The translations under genes were made by a program, and so were the position numbers. The notes beneath the pieces are model-generated. The model was not told the DNA's origin and did not search any database. It saw only the letters and a list, made by a program, of their open reading frames with translations. 55,452 nucleotides of DNA, taken from Streptomyces sp. BV286. Its GTDB lineage: Bacteria > Actinomycetota > Actinomycetes > Streptomycetales > Streptomycetaceae. The stretch is from the NCBI RefSeq assembly GCF_019090165.1, contig NZ_JAHRIB010000055.1, positions 1-55,452 on the forward strand, given 5' to 3'. Positions 24,531-33,096 of the stretch are shown piece by piece. Each line of letters starts with the position of its first letter. Positions within the stretch are counted from its first letter, which is position 1.

Positions 24531-25643
24531 TCAGCACCCCTGCCAGGGGGCCCAGTCGCCGAGGTGGGTCCGGCGGGTGTGGGAGCGGGCCTCGGCGTGG
24601 GTGAGCTGGGGCCGGTTCGCGGGGACGGTGATCGCGGCGCCCGGTCCGCTGTTGCGGTACTCGGCGAACCGCTGGTTCTGCCACGGGTGTCCCGCCGCCA
24701 TGTCGGTGTAGGGCTGCACCGCGTCGATCCCCCCGCCGAGGCGGGTCTCGCGCACGGTCAGCATGGGCCGGGCGGTGAGGTCGGAACTGGGCACCCAGGG
24801 GCGGGCCAGTTTGTAGTAGGCGTCCGGCGCCTCACTGGTGACCCGGCCGCCGGTCACCAGATAGCCGCGCGGATTGGCGCCCGCGGTCGAGGGCGCGAAG
24901 ACGAAGCCGTACGGGGCCCCGGTGAGGTCGGTCCGCTTCAGGGTGTGGAAGTGGCAGTCCTCGAACACGGCGGTGGCCCGCCCGAACACGAAGTCCACGT
25001 CCCCTTCGGCGTAGCAGTGCGCGAAGTACTGGCGGGCGAAGGTGCCCAGGGCGATGGAGTCGGCGTACAGCGTGTCCTGGTGTCCGAGGAACCGGCAGTG
25101 GAGGAACGCCGACCGGTCGCCCTGCACCTTGATGGCGACGGCCTGCGTGCCGCTGATCCCGGGATGGTCGGCGCGCAGCCAGTCGTTGGAGAAGGTGATG
25201 TCTCGGGCGGTGAACCCGTCGGCCTGCACGGTCGTGGTGGCCGAGCCGGTCGTGCCGTAGGTGCCGCCGCCGGGCTTCGGGGTGCCGGCCGCGTTGTCGT
25301 ACACGATCACGACGTCGCGCGCCCGGCCGGAGGCGCCGATCCAGGTCATCTCCTTGCGGGCGGCGCTGACGGCGACGGTCTCGCGGTACGTGCCCGGGGC
25401 GAGGACCAGGGTGTGCCCGACCCCGCTCGCGGCGTTCACGGCGGCCTGCACGCTGGTGTGGTCGCCGAGGCCCGCGGGATGGACGTACAGGGTCCGCTCG
25501 TCGAGGCGGGCCGACGGAGAGCCGTACCGCCCGAAGGGGGAGCGCCCCTGTGCGTGGGCCTGGGAGGAGACGCCCAGCGCGAGCGCGGCCCCGGCGCTCG
25601 CGACGACGAAGGACCGTCTGCTGACGTGTGCCGGCAGGGTCAT
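24531..25643 (-). CDS. Secreted pectin methylesterase, CE8 (copy 2)
   Basis: A 370-residue secreted pectinesterase, paralogue of the gene at 23483-24529. Seen: a twin-arginine-type signal (SRRSFVVASAG, to about residue 32); catalytic Asp190 in FLGHQDTLY, Asp217 in EGDVDFVFG, and Arg in LARPWVPS. It has a slightly longer N-terminal linker than copy 1. ATG at 25643 begins two bases after the pectate lyase stop, so it is coupled to that gene; the frame running upstream is a shadow of the lyase. Having two CE8 enzymes next to a PL1 suggests different methylation patterns or product sizes are handled. Confidence 0.95.
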   Translation of the reverse strand: MTLPAHVSRRSFVVASAGAALALGVSSQAHAQGRSPFGRYGSPSARLDERTLYVHPAGLGDHTSVQAAVNAASGVGHTLVLAPGTYRETVAVSAARKEMTWIGASGRARDVVIVYDNAAGTPKPGGGTYGTTGSATTTVQADGFTARDITFSNDWLRADHPGISGTQAVAIKVQGDRSAFLHCRFLGHQDTLYADSIALGTFARQYFAHCYAEGDVDFVFGRATAVFEDCHFHTLKRTDLTGAPYGFVFAPSTAGANPRGYLVTGGRVTSEAPDAYYKLARPWVPSSDLTARPMLTVRETRLGGGIDAVQPYTDMAAGHPWQNQRFAEYRNSGPGAAITVPANRPQLTHAEARSHTRRTHLGDWAPWQGC

Positions 25644-25645
25644 GG

Positions 25646-26950
25646 TCAGCAGACCTTTCCGGCGCCGGCGCGGCTGTTGACGATGCCCGGCACGGCCCGC
25701 GGCGAGTCGACCTTCGTGCGGAGGGTGGGCTTCCACCCGGCACCCGACTGGAGGGTCTCGCCGGGGATCTCGGTGTTGTGCACGGCGATGAGGTCGGTGC
25801 GCTTTCCGTTGACGTAGTTGTTCTCGGCGGTGAGCGGCGCCTCGTTCCACTTCTTGAGGACCTTGCCGACAGCGGCTCCGGCCGGCAGCGAGATCGCGTT
25901 GTCGCTGGCGTACAGCTGCGAGGAGATGCCGACGCCGAAGATGTAGTAGTCGTCCTTCTGCTCCTCGCCGACCACGTAGTGGTTGTTGTAGACGTCGACC
26001 TGTCCGAACCGCACCCGCGGAGAGCGCTGCAGGATCCCGTCGAAGCGGTTGTGGTGCATGGTGACCTTGAGCTTGCCCGCGTCGGTCGTGGCGGTGCTGT
26101 CGCTGTTCCCGATGAGCATGTTCTTGTCGTGGTCCTGGAAGCGGTTCCAGGACACGGTGACGTGGTTGGCGCCGCGCACGATGTCGGTCAGGCCGTCGTG
26201 CTGCTGGAACACCTTGCCGAAGTAGCTCGGGCGCTCGCTGTCGGGGTAGCGCCCGTCGGTGAACGTGTTGTGGTCGATCCACACGTGGTCGGTGCCGAAG
26301 ACGACCACGGCGTCGTACTCGGAGTTCCAGTTGCCGGTCTTGTTGTCGTCGGTCGGGTCCCACTTCGGGAAGCAGTCGAGCGGGGCCTCGATGGTGAGGT
26401 TGCGCAGGATGACGTTCGAGACGCCCTTGATCTGGAGGCTGCCGCCGAGGATGCCGGACTTCTTGCCGACGCCGACGATGGTGGTGTTGCTCGGGATCGC
26501 GGCCTTGATCGCCGAGTCCTGGTTGGCGGCGGACGCGACCCGTGCGTCCTCCTGCGGGCCGCTGGCGACCACGTCGTTGCCCCAGACGGCCGGGTCGTAG
26601 TCCTTCAGGTACTGCTGGAGGTCGTACCCGCCGGTGGTGAAGGCCTCGCAGCCCTCCGAGACGGCGTCGATCATCCCCTTCACCTTGATGATCTTCGGCG
26701 CGGTCCCGCCGGCCTTCAGCGCGGCCTTGAACTCCGCCCAGGTGGTGACGGTATAAACCTGCGAGGAGTCGGCGGCCGAGCCGCCGGTGGTGCCGGCCCC
26801 CTCGGACCCCCAGCCGTCACCGGCGGCGAGGGTCTCCCGCCCGAGGTCCCGGCCCTGGGCATGGGCGACGGTCCCGGTCGCGGTGAGGACGAGAGCGGTG
26901 CATCCGACGACGGATGTAATGACATGGGCATGCCACATACGAGAACGCAT
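25646..26950 (-). CDS. Secreted pectate lyase, family PL1
   Basis: A 434-residue secreted lyase. Seen: a signal peptide (1-32, ending AHAQG); the PL1 parallel beta helix; HVWIDHNTFTDG (222-233); the calcium-site region QQHDGLTDIVRGANHVTVSW; and the catalytic Arg309 with Arg314 in LQRSPRVRFGQVDVYNN. All active-site motifs are intact. ATG at 26950 follows GGAAGGAA; the longer open frame runs through a repeat and is rejected. First of four tightly coupled genes (PL1, CE8, CE8, hydrolase). A second PL1 of the same subtype lies at 35149-36483. Confidence 0.95.
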   Translation of the reverse strand: MRSRMWHAHVITSVVGCTALVLTATGTVAHAQGRDLGRETLAAGDGWGSEGAGTTGGSAADSSQVYTVTTWAEFKAALKAGGTAPKIIKVKGMIDAVSEGCEAFTTGGYDLQQYLKDYDPAVWGNDVVASGPQEDARVASAANQDSAIKAAIPSNTTIVGVGKKSGILGGSLQIKGVSNVILRNLTIEAPLDCFPKWDPTDDNKTGNWNSEYDAVVVFGTDHVWIDHNTFTDGRYPDSERPSYFGKVFQQHDGLTDIVRGANHVTVSWNRFQDHDKNMLIGNSDSTATTDAGKLKVTMHHNRFDGILQRSPRVRFGQVDVYNNHYVVGEEQKDDYYIFGVGISSQLYASDNAISLPAGAAVGKVLKKWNEAPLTAENNYVNGKRTDLIAVHNTEIPGETLQSGAGWKPTLRTKVDSPRAVPGIVNSRAGAGKVC

Positions 26951-27092
26951 GAGTGCGGGTTCCTTCCGGACAAGAACAAGGGATGACGGCCCCTGTGTCA
27001 GGGGCGCGGGGCTGCGACGGGCGCGGCCGCGCCACGAGGGCGCGACCGGCGACGGTGGACCGGCGGCTACGAACCGGCCTTCTGCCGGGGCA

Positions 27093-27893
27093 CTAGGACT
27101 CGGGCCAGGTGATCCAGGACTCGGGAATCTCGCGGTCCAGGCGCCGCACGTCCCGGGGCGCGAGCACCCGGCGACGCGACAGCTCCCCCGCCACCAGCCG
27201 GGCCACGGCGATGGCACCCGGCGGGTTGAAGTGCGTGTTGTCCTGCTCGGTGGCGGTCCAGTTGAAGTACTTCTTCGTCTCCTCCGCACCGAGCTTCTGC
27301 CACAACGCGATCGACAGGGCCTGGATGTCGAGCAACGCCACCCCCTCCTCCTCGGCGAGGGCCTTCATCGCCGCCGGATACTCGCCGTGGGTACCCACGG
27401 CGTTCCCGGCTGCGTCGAACTTCCGCCGCTCCACGGACGTGGCGAGCACGGGCCGCGCACCACGCGCCCGCGCCCCGTCGACGTACTGACGGAGGTGGTC
27501 CTGGTACGTGGTCCACGGCTCGGTGTAACGGGTGGGATCGGCGCTCTTGGAGTCGTTGTGCCCGAACTGGACGAGCAGGAGGTCGCCGGGCCGGATGGCC
27601 GCGAAGACGGCGGCGAGACGTCCCTCGTCGATGAAGCTCTTCGAACTCCGGCCGTTCACGGCGTGGTTGGCGACGGTCAGCCGCTCCTGCAGGAAGAACG
27701 GAAGCGCCATGCCCCAGCCCGTCTCGGGCGCGGCGTCGGCGTACTTCTGGGCGGCGGTGGAGTCACCGGCGATGAAGAGGGTGCGCTCACGCGGCCGCCC
27801 CTGCGGGGCGGCGGCTGCGGGCCCCGTCGCCGCGACGGCGAGGGGGACGGCGGCGAGCGCCGCGGTGGTGACCTGTCTGCGGGTGAGTGACAC
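27093..27893 (-). CDS. Rhamnogalacturonan acetylesterase (CE12, SGNH)
   Basis: A 266-residue secreted SGNH hydrolase that removes acetyl groups from rhamnogalacturonan. Seen: an exported N-terminus with LTRRQVTTAALA (to about residue 29); the nucleophile Ser45 in IAGDSTAAQ; the oxyanion Gly in VNGRSSKSF; Asn in VQFGHNDSK; and the Asp/His pair in DNTHFNPPG. These are the four SGNH blocks of CE12. Start GTG at 27893. It is flanked on both sides by copies of the dispersed GC-rich repeat (26998-27050 and 27955-28000), so it may be transcribed separately from its neighbours. Confidence 0.93.
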   Translation of the reverse strand: MSLTRRQVTTAALAAVPLAVAATGPAAAAPQGRPRERTLFIAGDSTAAQKYADAAPETGWGMALPFFLQERLTVANHAVNGRSSKSFIDEGRLAAVFAAIRPGDLLLVQFGHNDSKSADPTRYTEPWTTYQDHLRQYVDGARARGARPVLATSVERRKFDAAGNAVGTHGEYPAAMKALAEEEGVALLDIQALSIALWQKLGAEETKKYFNWTATEQDNTHFNPPGAIAVARLVAGELSRRRVLAPRDVRRLDREIPESWITWPES

Positions 27894-27954
27894 GGCGGTG
27901 TGCCTTTCTCAACAGCCTTGCGGGACAAGTACGTTCAGTGATGCCTTCAAGGGG

Positions 27955-28000
27955 CCCCGCGCCCCGAAGGGGCGCGGGGAACTGCGCGGCAAACCCCCAC
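27955..28000. repeat. Dispersed hairpin repeat after the binding-protein gene
   Basis: CCCCGCGCCCC (27955-27965) and GGGGCGCGGGG (27969-27979) form an 11-bp stem with loop GAA, followed by AACTGCGCGGCAAACCCCC. The same element occurs at 45925, 54552 and, in variant form, at 5918, 8999, 12712 and 26998. Here it lies downstream of the minus-strand binding-protein gene and can act as its terminator. Confidence 0.7.
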
Positions 28001-28049
28001 CGGCCGGCGGCCGGGTACGGGCCCGGCCGGCGGGGCCGGACGCGGAGCG

Positions 28050-29411
28050 TTACCCCTTCTGCTCGTTCCACTCCGTCTGGGCCTCGTTGAGCTGGTCGGC
28101 CAGGGTGTTCAGGAAGTCCTTGGCGCTCATGGACCCGTTCATGACCTTCTGGAAGGCCGGCTCGTTGTCCGTCTTCGAGATGGTGTTCCAGTCGGGCAGG
28201 TAGTACGGCAGCTGGACGATGGTCGTGGAACCGTCGGTCAGCGCCTCGGCCGCGAGCTTGGTCGGCTCGGCCTTGGAGACCCAGGCGTCCTTCGCGGCGT
28301 CGTTGTTCGACGGCACCTGGCCGGCGGACTCGTTGAACTTGGAGTTCTGCGCCTTCTCGGTGGCGAACTCGATGAACTTCCAGGCGGCGGCCTTGTTCTT
28401 GGAGCTCTTGAACATCCCCAGTCCGTCGACGGGGTTGGAGACCTGGACGCGCTTGCCGCCGGCGCCGACCGGCTGCGGAATGCCCCGGAACTTGTCGGCT
28501 CCGAGCGCCTTCACGTGATCCTGGTAGGAGCCCAGGTTGTGGTTGAGCATGCCGATCGTGCCGGAGTCCCACTGGGCGACCATCTTGGTGAAGTCGTTGT
28601 TGAGGTCGGCCGCCGGGGTGACCTTCTTGAACAGGCCCACGTACTTCTCCAGGGCCGCCACGTTCTTCGGGTCGTTGACCGTGGTCTTCTCGTTCGCCGA
28701 GTCCCAGAAGGACGTGATGCCGGACTGCCCGTACATCGCGTCCAGCGCCTGGGCGATGGAGCCGGCGCCACCGCGGATGGTGTAGCCGAACTCGTTCTTG
28801 TCCTTGTCGGTGAGCTTCTCGGCTGCCTCGTAGAACTTGTCCCAGGTGGTCGGCGCGTCCAGGCCGGCCGCCTTGAACAGGTCGGTGCGGTAGTAGAGGA
28901 CACCGTTGTTGGCGGAGGTCGGGATCGAGTACAGCGTGCCGTCACCACCGCCGGCGGCCTTCAGCGACTTGAGCATGTCCTCGTTGAGCTTGCCGCTCAG
29001 GGAGGACTTGCCGAGGCGGTCGTCCAGCGGCTCCAGCGCGTTCTGCGCGGAGAAGCCCGCGAGCATCGCCGCGCCGACACCACCGACGTCCGGCAGGCCG
29101 GCGGCCTGGATGGAGGTGTCGACCTTCGACTGGTACTCGGTGGCCGCGATCGGGACGTACTTGACGTCGATGTCCGGGTTCGCCTTCTCGAATTCGGCGA
29201 TGATCTCCTTCCAGATGTCGGTGCGGACACCGCCGTTGTTGTCCCAGAAGGTGATCTCACCCTTGCCGCTGCCGTCGGACCCCTTGTCGCCCGTCGAACC
29301 GCTGCCGTCGTCACCGCAGGCGGTGGCGGTCAGCGCGAGTACGGCGCTCACGGCGACGGCGGTGGCGGAGCGGCGCGCTCCTCTGCTGCTCCTGCGAATG
29401 CTGTTCTTCAT
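28050..29411 (-). CDS. ABC sugar-importer binding lipoprotein (pectin locus)
   Basis: A 453-residue extracellular solute-binding protein, family 1, of a carbohydrate ABC importer. Seen: a lipoprotein signal with lipobox LTATACG (Cys about 32), a Gly/Ser-rich linker, then the two-lobe fold with EITFWDNNGG near the start and YSIPTSANNGVLYYRTDLF. Its partners are very likely the permeases at 36480-38317, about 7 kb upstream on the same strand, with enzyme genes inserted between. Expected ligands are unsaturated oligogalacturonides or rhamnogalacturonan fragments (inference from neighbours). ATG at 29411, 64 bases after the PL1-CE8 fusion gene. Confidence 0.93.
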   Translation of the reverse strand: MKNSIRRSSRGARRSATAVAVSAVLALTATACGDDGSGSTGDKGSDGSGKGEITFWDNNGGVRTDIWKEIIAEFEKANPDIDVKYVPIAATEYQSKVDTSIQAAGLPDVGGVGAAMLAGFSAQNALEPLDDRLGKSSLSGKLNEDMLKSLKAAGGGDGTLYSIPTSANNGVLYYRTDLFKAAGLDAPTTWDKFYEAAEKLTDKDKNEFGYTIRGGAGSIAQALDAMYGQSGITSFWDSANEKTTVNDPKNVAALEKYVGLFKKVTPAADLNNDFTKMVAQWDSGTIGMLNHNLGSYQDHVKALGADKFRGIPQPVGAGGKRVQVSNPVDGLGMFKSSKNKAAAWKFIEFATEKAQNSKFNESAGQVPSNNDAAKDAWVSKAEPTKLAAEALTDGSTTIVQLPYYLPDWNTISKTDNEPAFQKVMNGSMSAKDFLNTLADQLNEAQTEWNEQKG

Positions 29412-29475
29412 GATCGGCTCTCTTCTTCTGGATCCAACGAGGGTTGTGTCGCTGTGAGATGTGAAGCTGTGGGGG

Positions 29476-31503
29476 TCAGTGGCGGGCGTGGGGTGCCCAG
29501 TCGTCGGTCCCGGCGAGGTAGTCGGTGACCGTGTGCGTGGCCGCGTCGGCGCGCGGCAGTTGCGGCCGGTCGGCGGTGACCGCCGCCCCGGGGCCGTGGG
29601 TGCGGTACTCGGTGAAGCGCGCGTCCTTCCACGAGAAGCCGCTCATGTCGGTCCACGGCGAGGACTTGATCGCGGCGGGCAGCTCGGTGTCCCGGAAGAG
29701 GACCTGGGCGACCGCGTCCGGCTCGCCGCCCGGGTGCCAGGGCCGGCCGAGGTGGAAGGACCCGGCGGGCGCGTCGCTCACGACCTTCGACCTGGTGATC
29801 AGGAACCCGTACGGGTTGTTCTTCCAGGTCGAGGCGGCCGTGATGTAGCCGTTGTTGGTCGCCGAACCGCGGCTCAGCGCCTTGATCACGGACCGCTCGA
29901 CGACGGTGGTCGCCCGTCCGTAGATGAAGTCGACGTCGCCCTCGATGTACGAGTCGCGGACGTAGACCCGGCTGATCACGTCGAGCTTGGGGCTGTCGGT
30001 CATCAGCGTGTCCTGGTTGCCCAGGAAGGCCGTGTCCTCGAAGACGATCCGGTCGCCCGTCGTCTTCATCGCGAGGGCCTGCTCGCCGTTCAGCTCGTGC
30101 GCGGCCTCGTCGAAGTCGTTGCTGAAGGTGAGGTGGCGCGCGGTGACGTCACTGGCGGCGATCCGTACGGTGGCGCTGCCGTTGGAGCCGCCGTGGGCCG
30201 CGGGGGTGTCGAAGACGATCACGGTGTCGGAGCGGTCCCGTCCGGTCCCCTGCAGCACCAGGTGCGGCTTGCCCGCCGGAATGCGGACCTGCTCGCGATA
30301 CGTCCCGGGCGCGACGCGGATGGTGACCGTGCCGGTGTTGCCGTCGGGCACGGCGTCCACGGCGGCCTGGACCGTCCGGTGATCGGCTGGCACGTTCAGG
30401 ACGGTGTTCGTGCCGAGTCTCTTCTGCGGGCCGGAGAACCTCGACACGAGCGCGGGCACCGCGGCCGCCGGGTCGAGCCGGTAGTCGTAGAAGTCCCGCG
30501 GGTCGAAGGCCGCGCCCCACGCCTCCTGGCGCCCGGTGGTGTTCCGCAGGATGGACCCGCGCTGCACCAGCTCGGCGGTGGCGTCCGCCTGGTAGGGGTG
30601 CTGGACGTCCTTGTAGTAGCTGTTCTCGATGACCATCTTCGTCTGCCCGCGCGACCAGTTGCCGTACGTCCACACCGGGTCGCCGGGGTCCGCCTGGGCG
30701 GTCATGTAGTTGTTGTAGAGGTGTGCGTAGGCGCAGTTGTCGGCCGACGGGTTGCGCTGCTTCGTGCCGCCGAACCAGTTGTGGTCGATGGTGATCTGCG
30801 TCTTCACGTTCGGCGTCCAGCCGATGCCGAAGGTCTTGTTGTTGTTCTCGAAACGGTTGTAGGAGACGGTGACGTACTCGCTGTCCTTGCGGACGTCGAG
30901 CTGCCCGTCGCAGATCCGCGAGAAGCGGTTGTGGTCGATCCAGACGTGGTGGACGGTGTCCATCTGGATGCCGTCGAAGTCGGTGTCCTTGCAGTCCCAG
31001 TTGCCCTCGACGTACGAGTCGCGGATCGTCAGGTTGCGGATGATCACGTTGTGGGTGCCGGGTGCGAGGTGCAGCTCGCCCTGGACGAGCTCGCCGGCCG
31101 TGCCGACGCCGATGATGGTCTTGTCCGAGGCCACGACGACGTTCGCGCCGAACGGCTCGGCCTTGATCGTCCCGGCGACCCGGATGACGTACGGCTCCTC
31201 GGCGGCCGCGTACCGCTCCAGGCCGGCCTGGGTGGTGACGGTGACCACCTTGCCGCCGGCGCCGCCCGTCGTGCCGCCTTCGAGGGAGGCGAATCCGTGC
31301 GCCGTGTCCGCCCAGCGGGGCGAGGCGGAGGGGGCGGGAGTGGAGACCGGGGCGCTGTCGGAGGCCGCCTCGGCCGGCGTGAGGGCACCGAGTCCCAGCG
31401 CGGCCACCAGGGCGGTGACCGTGCACAGGACCCGGCCGGGACCGGAACCGGGACCGGGACCGGACCCCGGTCTCGGCAAGCGCTTGCTACGGAAGTGCGT
31501 CAT
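29476..31503 (-). CDS. Secreted pectate lyase-pectin methylesterase fusion (PL1-CE8)
   Basis: A 675-residue two-domain pectinase. Seen: a signal peptide (to about residue 47) with an unusual GPGPGSGPGPG run; an N-terminal PL1 lyase (about 65-355) with HHVWIDHNRFSRICDGQLDV and KQRNPSADNCAYAHLYNN; and a C-terminal CE8 methylesterase (about 368-670) with Asp498 (GNQDTLM), Asp525 (EGDVDFIYG) and Arg in GRPWHPGG. In the PL1 part the catalytic Arg250 is present, but the usual second Arg five residues on is Asp255, as in a distinct PL1 branch. Joining both activities would let demethylated stretches be cut at once. ATG at 31503 follows GGGGAG. Confidence 0.93.
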   Translation of the reverse strand: MTHFRSKRLPRPGSGPGPGSGPGRVLCTVTALVAALGLGALTPAEAASDSAPVSTPAPSASPRWADTAHGFASLEGGTTGGAGGKVVTVTTQAGLERYAAAEEPYVIRVAGTIKAEPFGANVVVASDKTIIGVGTAGELVQGELHLAPGTHNVIIRNLTIRDSYVEGNWDCKDTDFDGIQMDTVHHVWIDHNRFSRICDGQLDVRKDSEYVTVSYNRFENNNKTFGIGWTPNVKTQITIDHNWFGGTKQRNPSADNCAYAHLYNNYMTAQADPGDPVWTYGNWSRGQTKMVIENSYYKDVQHPYQADATAELVQRGSILRNTTGRQEAWGAAFDPRDFYDYRLDPAAAVPALVSRFSGPQKRLGTNTVLNVPADHRTVQAAVDAVPDGNTGTVTIRVAPGTYREQVRIPAGKPHLVLQGTGRDRSDTVIVFDTPAAHGGSNGSATVRIAASDVTARHLTFSNDFDEAAHELNGEQALAMKTTGDRIVFEDTAFLGNQDTLMTDSPKLDVISRVYVRDSYIEGDVDFIYGRATTVVERSVIKALSRGSATNNGYITAASTWKNNPYGFLITRSKVVSDAPAGSFHLGRPWHPGGEPDAVAQVLFRDTELPAAIKSSPWTDMSGFSWKDARFTEYRTHGPGAAVTADRPQLPRADAATHTVTDYLAGTDDWAPHARH
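31476..31487. promoter_or_regulatory. Palindrome GCAAGCGCTTGC in the start of the fusion gene
   Basis: A perfect 12-bp palindrome in codons 6-9 of the PL1-CE8 gene. Its core GCAAGCGCTT recurs upstream of the ABC permease operon (38378-38389). The AAGCGCTT core is the classical LacI/CcpA-type operator centre, so this may be a roadblock-type repressor site. Confidence 0.45.
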
Positions 31504-31545
31504 TGCGGCTCCCCACAGGCTTACAACGGTGATGACTTCGAGCGG

Positions 31546-33096
31546 TCAGGCGAGTGGCGCGGTGATGCGGAACTGCGTGAACGTGGCCGCCCCGGCGTGT
31601 CCCCCGCCGGTCGGCGCGGCGCCGAAGAGGCCGAGCAGGGCGCCGACCCAGCGCCAGGGAGTGGCGGCGAAGACCTGCCCGGAGGTCTCCCAGCCGCTCC
31701 CGAGGTCGTACGAGAAGCGGCAGCGCGCCCCGGCGCCGGCCTCGATCCGCAGCCGGACCCGCCCCTCGGGGGCCATCCGCGGATGGGCGGCGTCCCGCTC
31801 CCGCTCGGCCACCGACTCGGCGAACCGGTGCACGAGGTGGACCGTCCCGTCCGCCCCCCGTTCGAGCCCGATCCAGCTGAACGAGTCGCCCAGCACGGCG
31901 AGTCCGGCCCGCGCGCCCGGCTCCTCGGCGTCGAGCCGCAGCTCGGCCTCGACGGTGCAGGCCGTGCCCGGCAGCCGCTGGGTGAGTACGTTCGCCAGCT
32001 TGCGCAGATCGTGCGCGTCGGCCGTCCGTACGCAGGTCAGCCGCAGTCCGTCGCCGGAGTGCTGGGTCGCCCAGCCGTCCTGAGGGTTGGCGGTCCACTG
32101 CCACTGCCGCCCGAACCGCCCACCGGGGAAGTCGTCGTCGGTGGCGGGCGCCGAGAGCGGCTGCCGCGGCAGGTCGGGCTTGCGGTGCACGGCGACGGGT
32201 GTCCCCTCGTCCCCGATGACCGGCCAGCCGTCCGTGCCCCAGCGCATCGGCTGGAGGTGGACGACCCGCCCGTACGGGCCCTTCTCCTGGAAGTGCGCGA
32301 ACCAGTGCTCGCCGGACGGGGTGGTCACCCAGCCGCCCTGGTGAGGGCCGTTTACGTCGGTGTCACCCTGCTCCAGGACGACCCTCTCCTCGTACGGTCC
32401 GAAGAAGTCGCGCGAGCGGAAGGCGCCCTGCCAGCCGGTCTCGACGCCGCCCGCGGGGGCGAAGATCCAGAACCAGCCGTCGTGCCGGTACAGCTTCGGC
32501 CCCTCCAGCGTGAACCAGCCGGGGATGCGGTCGCCGTCCACGATCAGCTTGCCGTCGTCGAGCAGGCCGGTGGCGTCGGGGCGCATCCGGTGACCGGTGA
32601 GCCGGTTCTTGACGCCGGAGCGGGACTTGGCCCAGCCGTGCACGAGGTACGCCTCGCCGCTCTCCTCGTCCCACAGGGGACAGGCGTCGATGAGTCCCTT
32701 GCCCGCCTTGATCAGGTGCGGGCGGGTCCAAGGGCCGCGTATCTCGGGTGCGTTGACCTGGAAGATGCCGTGGTCGGGGTCGCCCCAGAAGATCCAGAAC
32801 CGGTCGTCGTGGTGGCGTAACGACGGCGCCCAGACACCGCAGTCGTGCCGCGGCTTCCTGAACTCGCGTGCGGGTTCGAGGCGTTGGAGGGCGTGGCCGA
32901 CGAGGTTCCAGTTGACCAGGTCGCGGGAGTGCAGCAGCGGCAGGCCCGGGGCCCGGCCGAAGCTGGAGGCGGTCAGGTAGTAGTCGTCGCCGACGCGCAG
33001 CAGGTCGGGGTCGGACCAGTCGGCGTTCAGCACCGGGTTGCGGTACGTGCCGTCGCCGAGGTCGGCGGTGAAGGCGGGTGCGCTCTGGCCGCTCAC
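31546..33096 (-). CDS. Intracellular GH43 glycosidase
   Basis: A 516-residue glycoside hydrolase family 43 enzyme without a signal peptide, so it should cleave imported oligosaccharides. Seen: the five-blade propeller (about 15-320) with base Asp29 in ADWSDPDLLR, pKa modulator Asp137 in LIDACPLW, and acid Glu198 in TLEGPKLYRHDG; and a C-terminal beta-sandwich (about 335-515) of the type common in beta-xylosidase/arabinofuranosidase members. Start GTG at 33096 overlaps the stop of the upstream PmoA-like gene (GTGA). Position suggests action on side-chain sugars or unsaturated oligomers from pectin; the exact linkage cannot be read. Confidence 0.92.
   Translation of the reverse strand: MSGQSAPAFTADLGDGTYRNPVLNADWSDPDLLRVGDDYYLTASSFGRAPGLPLLHSRDLVNWNLVGHALQRLEPAREFRKPRHDCGVWAPSLRHHDDRFWIFWGDPDHGIFQVNAPEIRGPWTRPHLIKAGKGLIDACPLWDEESGEAYLVHGWAKSRSGVKNRLTGHRMRPDATGLLDDGKLIVDGDRIPGWFTLEGPKLYRHDGWFWIFAPAGGVETGWQGAFRSRDFFGPYEERVVLEQGDTDVNGPHQGGWVTTPSGEHWFAHFQEKGPYGRVVHLQPMRWGTDGWPVIGDEGTPVAVHRKPDLPRQPLSAPATDDDFPGGRFGRQWQWTANPQDGWATQHSGDGLRLTCVRTADAHDLRKLANVLTQRLPGTACTVEAELRLDAEEPGARAGLAVLGDSFSWIGLERGADGTVHLVHRFAESVAERERDAAHPRMAPEGRVRLRIEAGAGARCRFSYDLGSGWETSGQVFAATPWRWVGALLGLFGAAPTGGGHAGAATFTQFRITAPLA

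Noticed and set aside
26998..27050. Possible CRISPR or mobile-element end in GC-rich repeats
   Set aside because: The repeats are a known style of Streptomyces intergenic element, without regular spacers, transposase or target duplications.
29461..32820. A plus-strand open frame of more than 1,100 codons
   Set aside because: It is antisense to the PL1-CE8 fusion and GH43 genes, which have clear catalytic motifs. High GC with strong third-position bias creates long open antisense frames, and the translation has no recognisable domain.
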